Shown in pieces: positions 49,600 to 54,663 of a stretch of 54,663 nucleotides of DNA. The position numbers and the translations under genes are program-made. The stretch lies in the NCBI GenBank assembly GCA_015055945.1, contig SVHH01000008.1:1-54663 (forward strand), read 5' to 3'. How positions within the stretch are numbered: the stretch's first letter is position 1; the number at the start of each line of letters is the position of its first letter. The notes beneath the pieces are model-generated. The model saw only the letters and a program-made list of their open reading frames with translations, ran no database searches and was not told where the DNA came from. This DNA comes from Clostridiales bacterium. Lineage in GTDB: Bacteria > Bacillota > Clostridia > Christensenellales > Borkfalkiaceae.

Positions 49600-51495
49600 T
49601 TATACTGCTTGACTGCCGTCAAGTCCTTCTTCGGCTTTTTTAGCCGTAGCGTCGTTTAAGCATTTAAGTTCGTAGAACTTGCCTTGTTTTTCCATAAGTT
49701 CATCATAAGTGCCGCTTTCAACGATTGCGCCCGCATCCATAACGATTATCCTATCCGCATCACGAATAGTAGAAAGTCTATGCGCAACGATAAAGGTCGT
49801 TCTTCCACGGATAGAAGAAGATATCGCTTGTTGAACGTGGTATTCAGAAATATTGTCAAGCGCGCTCGTCGCTTCATCAAGAATAAGAATTTTGGGGTTT
49901 CTTATAAGTGCACGGGCAATAGTAATTCTTTGGCGTTGTCCGCCCGAGAGTTTATCGCCGTATTCGCCGATATCGGTATCAAGTCCGTTCGGTAGGTCGG
50001 GCAAGAACTCTAAAATGTTTGCCATTTCAAGCACCTTTTGGAATTCTTCTTCCGTATAAGAATTAAGCCCAAAAGTAATATTTTCACGAATAGTACCAGC
50101 AAACAAAATGCTGCTTTGTGGAACTACGGAAATATGGTGGCGATACTCCGAAAGGTTAATATCGTCAATCGATTTATCGTCAATAAAAATCTTACCTTTT
50201 ACGGGTTTCAAAAAGCCTATAATCATATTCATAAGCGTTGATTTACCCGAGCCGGATGCACCCACGACCGCTATACACTCGCCCGCTTTTACGTCAAGCG
50301 AAAAGTCTTTTACAACAAGTTGTTCGGTGTTTGGATAACGGTAAGATACGTTTTCAAAACGCACGTCGCCTTTTATCTTTGAAATTTTTGCTTTGCCAAT
50401 GCTTGCTTCGATATCTGAAGCGTTCATAATTTCAGAAACTGAATCAAGCGCTTCTAAGCCACCCGAAAGGTTGGGATAGATGTTAATAAGCGTGCTAACG
50501 TATCCACTTATTTGCGTAAACATTGATTGATAAAGCACGATGTCGCCCACTTCAATATGACCTTGAACGGCAAGAACTGAACAGAACACCAAACACGCTG
50601 CACTAAGTATATGGTTAAGCGCCCAAGAAGAAGACCCAAAATAAGCCGTCGTTTTATCGGTCGCCATACCTGAATCGGTAAGTTGCCCCATATGGCTGTT
50701 GAACTGCTGCATTTCCGCATCTTCTAAGCCGTGCGCCTTAGTTACTTGCATCATTTGCAACATACTAGTAAGTTTAACGCTTACCTTTTCCGTTTTCATA
50801 CGGAAATCTCTATGTGCGCGGCGAAGTTTCTTTCTAAAAATCCAAGATAACGTTACGTTAAACGGAATAACCAGCAAGAAAAACAGCGCTATCCAGCCGT
50901 TCTTGACGACTGATATTACAATCGCAATAATTACGCCGACTATATTTGGTAAAAGCGTTCTAACAATGGTAGATAACAGTGAATCAACTGCATCGGTATC
51001 CCTTAAGAATTTAGATTGGATTTTACCCATTTGCATATCTTTATGATAGGTTATGGATAAACTTTGCAGTTTTCTAACGACCGCGCTCTTAATGCCCGCA
51101 CTAGTTCTGCGGCACATTTTACTAATAATCATTGCGCGCCAAGTGGTCGTGGGCACGTTCATTATAATAAGAGAGCCCAAAATAACCGCGGCAATAATAA
51201 TCTTTCTCCAAACGTCCGCACCGACTGCCGCACCTGAAGATACGGTTGCAGTAACCAAGTTAATTATGTAAGAAGTAACAAGCGGCGTAACCCATAACGG
51301 AGACGCTTGAAGAACGTAAACGAGCGTAGAAGAAATAAGCGGCCAAACGTTCATTTTAACGATTTTGCCTAAAAATTTATTGCCTTCCTTACCACGTCTT
51401 GTTTTCTTCTTTTCAAAAAGATTATCGTATCTACCGTCCCTATCAAATCTTCCGCCACCGCCAAAGCCGTAACCCCTAGGTCCACCTGCGTACAT
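49600..51495 (-). CDS. ABC exporter, fused membrane and ATPase domains
   Basis: A 631-residue type IV exporter half-transporter. It starts with a Gly/Arg-rich leader (MYAGGPRGYGFGGGGRFDRD), followed by six membrane helices (~60-350) and an ATPase domain with Walker A VGASGSGKSTLMNM near 409-422, signature KLSGGQRQRITIARAL near 515 and Walker B ILDEATSALD near 538. Probably exports lipid, drug or peptide as a homodimer. ATG 51495 is chosen for AGGAG eight bases upstream; the open frame 25 codons longer would run through the leader RNA. It is controlled by a strong promoter with a palindrome just after the start site. Confidence 0.95.
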   Translation of the reverse strand: MYAGGPRGYGFGGGGRFDRDGRYDNLFEKKKTRRGKEGNKFLGKIVKMNVWPLISSTLVYVLQASPLWVTPLVTSYIINLVTATVSSGAAVGADVWRKIIIAAVILGSLIIMNVPTTTWRAMIISKMCRRTSAGIKSAVVRKLQSLSITYHKDMQMGKIQSKFLRDTDAVDSLLSTIVRTLLPNIVGVIIAIVISVVKNGWIALFFLLVIPFNVTLSWIFRKKLRRAHRDFRMKTEKVSVKLTSMLQMMQVTKAHGLEDAEMQQFNSHMGQLTDSGMATDKTTAYFGSSSWALNHILSAACLVFCSVLAVQGHIEVGDIVLYQSMFTQISGYVSTLINIYPNLSGGLEALDSVSEIMNASDIEASIGKAKISKIKGDVRFENVSYRYPNTEQLVVKDFSLDVKAGECIAVVGASGSGKSTLMNMIIGFLKPVKGKIFIDDKSIDDINLSEYRHHISVVPQSSILFAGTIRENITFGLNSYTEEEFQKVLEMANILEFLPDLPNGLDTDIGEYGDKLSGGQRQRITIARALIRNPKILILDEATSALDNISEYHVQQAISSSIRGRTTFIVAHRLSTIRDADRIIVMDAGAIVESGTYDELMEKQGKFYELKCLNDATAKKAEEGLDGSQAV

Positions 51496-51575
51496 AAAAA
51501 CATCTCCTAAAATCTTAAGCCCAAAAACTAAAACGTTTTTACTTTGGGTAAAAATTACCCCGCCATACATACTAA

Positions 51576-51606
51576 AAGGATATAACTTATCATAAGTTAT
51601 ATCCTT
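51576..51606. promoter_or_regulatory. Long perfect palindrome downstream of the ABC exporter promoter
   Basis: Fifteen-base arms AAGGATATAACTTAT and ATAAGTTATATCCTT with a single central base. It lies at about +5 to +35 relative to the predicted start site, where a bound repressor would block transcription. Confidence 0.65.
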
Positions 51607-51617
51607 CTTTCGCGTAC

Positions 51618-51646
51618 AGTATATTACTAATAAAAGTGTTTGTCAA
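51618..51646 (-). promoter_or_regulatory. Promoter for the ABC exporter
   Basis: Minus strand TTGACA, 17-base spacer, TATACT, followed directly by the palindrome. Confidence 0.75.
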
Positions 51647-51689
51647 TACTTTTTTATAAAAAATATTTAAAAATTTTTTTCAGTAAAAA

Positions 51690-52148
51690 TCAAGCGTTTT
51701 TGGTTAAAGCCTTGTAAAATGCATCAACGCCGACGCTTACGTCGCGGTAAGTTTCTTCAAAATTTCCAGTCCACCAGGGATCAGCAACGTCCCTATTTTC
51801 ACCCGCGTATGAAAGTAAAAGTGAAATCTTGTTTTTGGGGTCGCCACCAAAAATTCTTTGCATGTTTTTAAGGTTAGCCGCATCCATGCCGATAAAATAA
51901 TCGTAATAGTTATAATCTTTTGCGGTAAGTTTAACAGCGTACTTTCCCTTGTAAGAAATCCCTAAGCGGTCAAGAACTCCACGCGTTCCGCGGTGTACGG
52001 GGTTGCCAAGTTCTTCACTGCTGGTTGCTGAAGATTTAATCAAAAACTTATCACTTTCGCCCTTTTTTTCCACCAAGTCTTTCATCAAAAATTCTGCCAT
52101 GGGCGAACGGCAAATATTGCCGTGGCATACGAACATTATTTTAATCAT
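51690..52148 (-). CDS. Low-molecular-weight protein tyrosine phosphatase
   Basis: A 152-residue phosphatase with the P-loop VCHGNICRSPMAEF at 7-20 (C-x5-R-S; nucleophile Cys8, Arg14) and the general-acid loop V-A-D-P-W-W near 120. In Firmicutes such enzymes often counter bacterial tyrosine kinases of capsule control; no kinase gene is nearby. It follows the CvpA-like gene by six bases. Confidence 0.93.
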   Translation of the reverse strand: MIKIMFVCHGNICRSPMAEFLMKDLVEKKGESDKFLIKSSATSSEELGNPVHRGTRGVLDRLGISYKGKYAVKLTAKDYNYYDYFIGMDAANLKNMQRIFGGDPKNKISLLLSYAGENRDVADPWWTGNFEETYRDVSVGVDAFYKALTKNA

Positions 52149-52154
52149 AAACTA

Positions 52155-53501
52155 TTATTTAAGATTAAATAAGTTATAAAGTTTTTCTTTTTCTTCAGCA
52201 CTGATGTCTTCAATACCGTCAATTGCTTGAGTAAAGGTTTCTTTATCAGTAGAATCGATTTCTACAATTTGCGCTTCGCCTATGATATCTAATATAAAGG
52301 TGTTATCGTGAAGTGCAACAACGATTGCTTCAGCATCATCTTCTGTAATATGAACTTCTGCTTCAGGATCTTCCACGTTATCAACGTAATTTGAAAGCGC
52401 GTGGAAAGCGTTACCAACTGATTCTAATTTCAAGTTTTCAACCTTTAAATTATCAAGCGCTGCTTTAACTTCGGGAGAAGTATCAGAACCTTCGGGAACG
52501 ATAAGTTCTTTAACGCCGTCTAAAAGTTCGTCAAGCATTTGTTCACCACTTTCATCAAGTTGGTTAACCGTATTGCCTATATTGACAAGAATATCACCAA
52601 CAGCGCTAAGTCTTGTAGAAGCATCGGTTTCCGGGTCAGAAAGGTCTTTTACGCTTTCTTCAATGTTAAGAACTTCAACGGTTAAGTTTGATATAACAAC
52701 TAAAACGTTAGTAGTACCTTCAAGCGTAACCTTGTTTCCGTTGGTGTCTTCAACGGTTGTCAGCATCTCAAAATACCAACCACCGATTGAGTTGTAGAAT
52801 TTAACCACTGGAGATTCTCCCACGTCTTTCATGGTGTCGCCAAAAAGGTTTTGAATATCGGGCATCATTCCTTGATCCCCGCCTTGTTCACCACCTTCGC
52901 CTTCAAGAGTAATAGCGTACTTATCGCCATCGCTAGAGAGTAAACTTAAATCTGAAACGTCTTCAACAGCCGCTTGCTCAGTCCCAGCCGTCATATCTGC
53001 CAAAGCACCTGAAATTTTAGCAAATTGTCCAACAAATTCAGTTACGGGTACACAAATTAAGAACGCTACGAGTAAGCCTTGCAAAATACCAACGCCTAAA
53101 CCAACAAGCGCATGTTTCTTTTTGCCCTTTTTAACAAATATCTTTAATATGGGGAACAATATCAACCAAGTTAAAAAACTCAACACGCCAAACACCACGA
53201 GAAATACGATAACCATGATGAGCATTTCGATGATCATATTGATAAAGTTAACTAATTCTTGCGGAATAGACGCGCCATTTACAAGGGTATCGTTAATAAA
53301 CGCTGAAAGGGTTTGACCTTGAATTTCAATACCAAGTATCAAATCAACAATCGTTTCCCTTAACATAAATGCAGCCACTACGCTAGCAATAACTAAAATC
53401 AATCTTAAAATTGCACGATTTTGTCCACGAATAAGTCCTAAAAGCCCGCCGATTAACGCGCAAGCCACGGTTAAAGAAATAATTATTAAACCAAAATCCA
53501 T
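52155..53501 (-). CDS. CvpA-like membrane protein with long soluble region
   Basis: A 448-residue protein. The first ~160 residues look like CvpA, with four membrane segments (LIIISLTVACALIGGLLGLI, then LRLILVIASVVAAFML, MIIEMLIMVIVFLVVFGVL and VGLGVGILQGLLVAFLICVP). The rest (~165-448) is acidic, helical and unrecognised, with no further membrane segment. The topology puts it probably outside the membrane. It is coupled to the tyrosine phosphatase gene. Confidence 0.75.
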   Translation of the reverse strand: MDFGLIIISLTVACALIGGLLGLIRGQNRAILRLILVIASVVAAFMLRETIVDLILGIEIQGQTLSAFINDTLVNGASIPQELVNFINMIIEMLIMVIVFLVVFGVLSFLTWLILFPILKIFVKKGKKKHALVGLGVGILQGLLVAFLICVPVTEFVGQFAKISGALADMTAGTEQAAVEDVSDLSLLSSDGDKYAITLEGEGGEQGGDQGMMPDIQNLFGDTMKDVGESPVVKFYNSIGGWYFEMLTTVEDTNGNKVTLEGTTNVLVVISNLTVEVLNIEESVKDLSDPETDASTRLSAVGDILVNIGNTVNQLDESGEQMLDELLDGVKELIVPEGSDTSPEVKAALDNLKVENLKLESVGNAFHALSNYVDNVEDPEAEVHITEDDAEAIVVALHDNTFILDIIGEAQIVEIDSTDKETFTQAIDGIEDISAEEKEKLYNLFNLK

Positions 53502-53534
53502 AAGACTTCTCCTTTACAGTTTATCTATACTTTT

Positions 53535-53563
53535 ATTTTAGCACTTTTCATATGTATAATCAA
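53535..53563 (-). promoter_or_regulatory. Promoter for the cvpA-like/phosphatase operon
   Basis: Minus strand TTGATT, 17-base spacer, TAAAAT, about 35 bases before the ATG, with AAAGGAG ahead of the start. Confidence 0.65.
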
Positions 53564-53636
53564 GCATTTTACAAAATATATAAAATATACTTTCGACATA
53601 GAAAAAATATTTACGGGTAAACCCGTGTTTTTTTAT

Positions 53637-53850
53637 GGTTGTTGCTTTAAAAGAAAAAAGCACTCATCTTTTGATGAATGCTTATCTTTATGGATGCAGC
53701 AACAAGCATGTGCTTGCCGATAGGCAAAAATGTCGCTAATAGTATTATATTGTGTATAAATTAATTAAATAATTTTACTGACACTGTTTAAATCTTTACT
53801 AACTGCGACTTCTTCGCGGACCTAATCGAAACGATTAGCGGTTCGGGAAT
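53637..53850 (-). repeat. 214-bp tandem repeat, copy 1
   Basis: Starts GGTTGTTGC and holds, read on the minus strand, a CGATTA-type hairpin, an AT-rich middle with TATAAT, a TTGCC-TATC-GGCAA hairpin, a copy of the 5S 3' end (TTGTTGCTGCATCC) and a terminator. About 95% identical to copy 2 by eye. The region 53502-54124 has no protein gene. Confidence 0.9.
53650..53681 (-). terminator. Terminator, repeat copy 1
   Basis: Minus strand GCATTCATC-AAAA-GATGAGTGC followed by TTTTTTC. Same hairpin as next to the 5S gene. Confidence 0.85.
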
Positions 53851-54064
53851 GGTTGTTACTTTTAAAGAAAAAAGCACTCATCTTTTGATGAATGCTTTTC
53901 TTTTTGGATGCAGCAACAAGCATGTGCTTGCCGATAGGCAAAAATGTCGCTAATAGTATTATATTGTGTATAAATTAATTAAATAATTTTACTGATACTG
54001 TTTAACCCTTTACTAACTGCGACTTCTTCACGGACCTAATCGGTACGATTAGCGGTCTGGGAAC
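53851..54064 (-). repeat. 214-bp tandem repeat, copy 2
   Basis: Same layout as copy 1, at exactly 214 bases distance. A third, partial copy (54065-54136) merges with the true 5S gene, so the unit probably arose by duplication of the 5S tail and terminator. Confidence 0.9.
53864..53895 (-). terminator. Terminator, repeat copy 2
   Basis: Identical stem and loop to copy 1, 214 bases away, with a TTTTTTC run. Confidence 0.85.
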
Positions 54065-54080
54065 GGTTGTTGCCATATAA

Positions 54081-54112
54081 AAAAGAAAAAGCACTCATCT
54101 TTTGATGAATGC
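54081..54112 (-). terminator. rRNA operon terminator next to 5S
   Basis: The same GCATTCATC-AAAA-GATGAGTGC hairpin with a T-run, about 12 bases after the 5S 3' end; the primary terminator of the rRNA operon. Confidence 0.88.
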
Positions 54113-54124
54113 TTATCTTTATGG

Positions 54125-54243
<119 letters not shown>

Positions 54244-54451
54244 GGTATATCTCGGATTTCTCCGCTAATATCGAATTTTCAGTGTATATCTAGTATACAC
54301 TCTTTTTCGTCAACCGTCAATTTTTTTACACGGTAGATTCACAACTGCATAGATTTTTTTTCTAGACTCTTTAGTACCTTTTGGCCCTTGGTCAAAATTG
54401 TATATAGTTAGGTGTTTCTGTAATTAATTCGCTATTTATCTCATTTTCATG
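54244..54451 (-). other. 23S-5S spacer
   Basis: About 208 AT-rich bases with no tRNA seen. A short TCTCATTTTCATGAGA hairpin next to the 23S end and AGTGTATA...TATACACT near 54281-54301 may be processing stems. Confidence 0.6.
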
Positions 54452-54663
54452 AGATCAAGCCCTCGACCTATTAGTATCGGTTAGCTCAACACATTGCTGT
54501 GCTTACACCCCCGACCTATCAAACTCATAGTCTTTGAGTGGTCTTACTAACTTATGTTATGGGATATCTTATCTTGAGGTTAGTTTCACGCTTAGATGCT
54601 TTCAGCGTTTATCTAATCCGCACTTCGCTATCCTGCCATGCCGCTGGCGCGACAACAGGTGCA
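54452..54663 (-). rRNA. rrl: 23S ribosomal RNA, 3' end (partial)
   Basis: Minus strand matches the conserved 23S 3' region: GCGCCAGCGGCATGGCAGGA-type start, GATAAACGCTGAAAGCATCT, AAGCGTGAAACTAACCTCAA, and the end GAGCTAACCGATACTAATAG-GTCGAGGGCTTGATCTC. The gene continues past the window. The 3' end is estimated to within a few bases. Confidence 0.95.

Noticed and set aside
53613-53634. ACGGGT-AA-ACCCGT hairpin with T-run on the plus strand as a terminator
   Set aside because: No plus-strand gene ends nearby; it may be a relic or act weakly on the minus strand, but I cannot assign it.
53637-54064. 214-bp repeats as degenerate extra 5S genes
   Set aside because: Only the last ~14 bases of 5S and the terminator are shared; the conserved 5S core (GTCCCACC, CCGAACAC) is absent.

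Overview
The window looks like chromosome from an anaerobic, low-GC, spore-former-related member of the Clostridia (Bacillota). The reasons are the yqfC-yqfD-pgpH-ybeY-era-yqzL-recO order, pyruvate phosphate dikinase, a T-box leader, Shine-Dalgarno sites close to AGGAGG almost everywhere, and short intergenic gaps. I cannot name the genus from sequence alone.

Bases 1 to about 20,500 are an accessory island. It starts with a Tn4451-type mobilizable element read on the minus strand: a large serine recombinase cut by the window edge, a small helical protein, a ribbon-helix-helix-like protein, a TnpV-like protein, a coiled-coil membrane protein whose frame overlaps the relaxase 3' end (MobB-like), a MobA-type relaxase, MobC with a probable oriT palindrome, and an ~849-residue protein with the signature of two-barrel RNA polymerases (RdRP/YonO/crAss-phage type). 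Next comes a minus-strand defence operon: three C5 cytosine methyltransferases, an HNH restriction-type nuclease, a membrane protein, a DUF4062 protein, a 36-residue protein and a giant YobI/KAP-like P-loop ATPase. Upstream of that are an AbiE toxin-antitoxin pair with two palindromic operators, a divergent XRE regulator / SLOG-like pair with three operator-like palindromes, and an orphan N-terminal IS21 transposase domain.

From 20,506 on the content is core: ppdK; recO-yqzL-era-ybeY-pgpH-yqfD-yqfC; an aconitase-family enzyme; a PH-like membrane protein; an MgtE membrane domain; LysR-uppP-mscL; mnmE with an upstream membrane protein gene; proS divergent from tkt; a T-box-controlled gene for an HTH-cupin-acyl-CoA ligase fusion followed by an ACT-metallo-beta-lactamase protein; a nucleoside hydrolase with a probably leaderless message; a GltS-like symporter and a PlsC-like acyltransferase; dut; an ABC exporter; a tyrosine phosphatase and a CvpA-like protein. 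The window ends in the 3' part of an rRNA operon (5S and partial 23S, minus strand). Two 214-bp tandem repeats downstream of it each copy the 5S tail and its terminator.

Unusual non-coding structure includes a modular repeat family in the gaps after mnmE and proS, one part of which is MITE-like with inverted ends reaching the mnmE stop codon, and several long perfect palindromes at promoters. The strongest candidates for something undescribed are the polymerase-like gene on the mobilizable element, the DUF4062/36-residue/YobI unit joined to a three-methyltransferase restriction operon, and the T-box-controlled ligase plus ACT-MBL pair.
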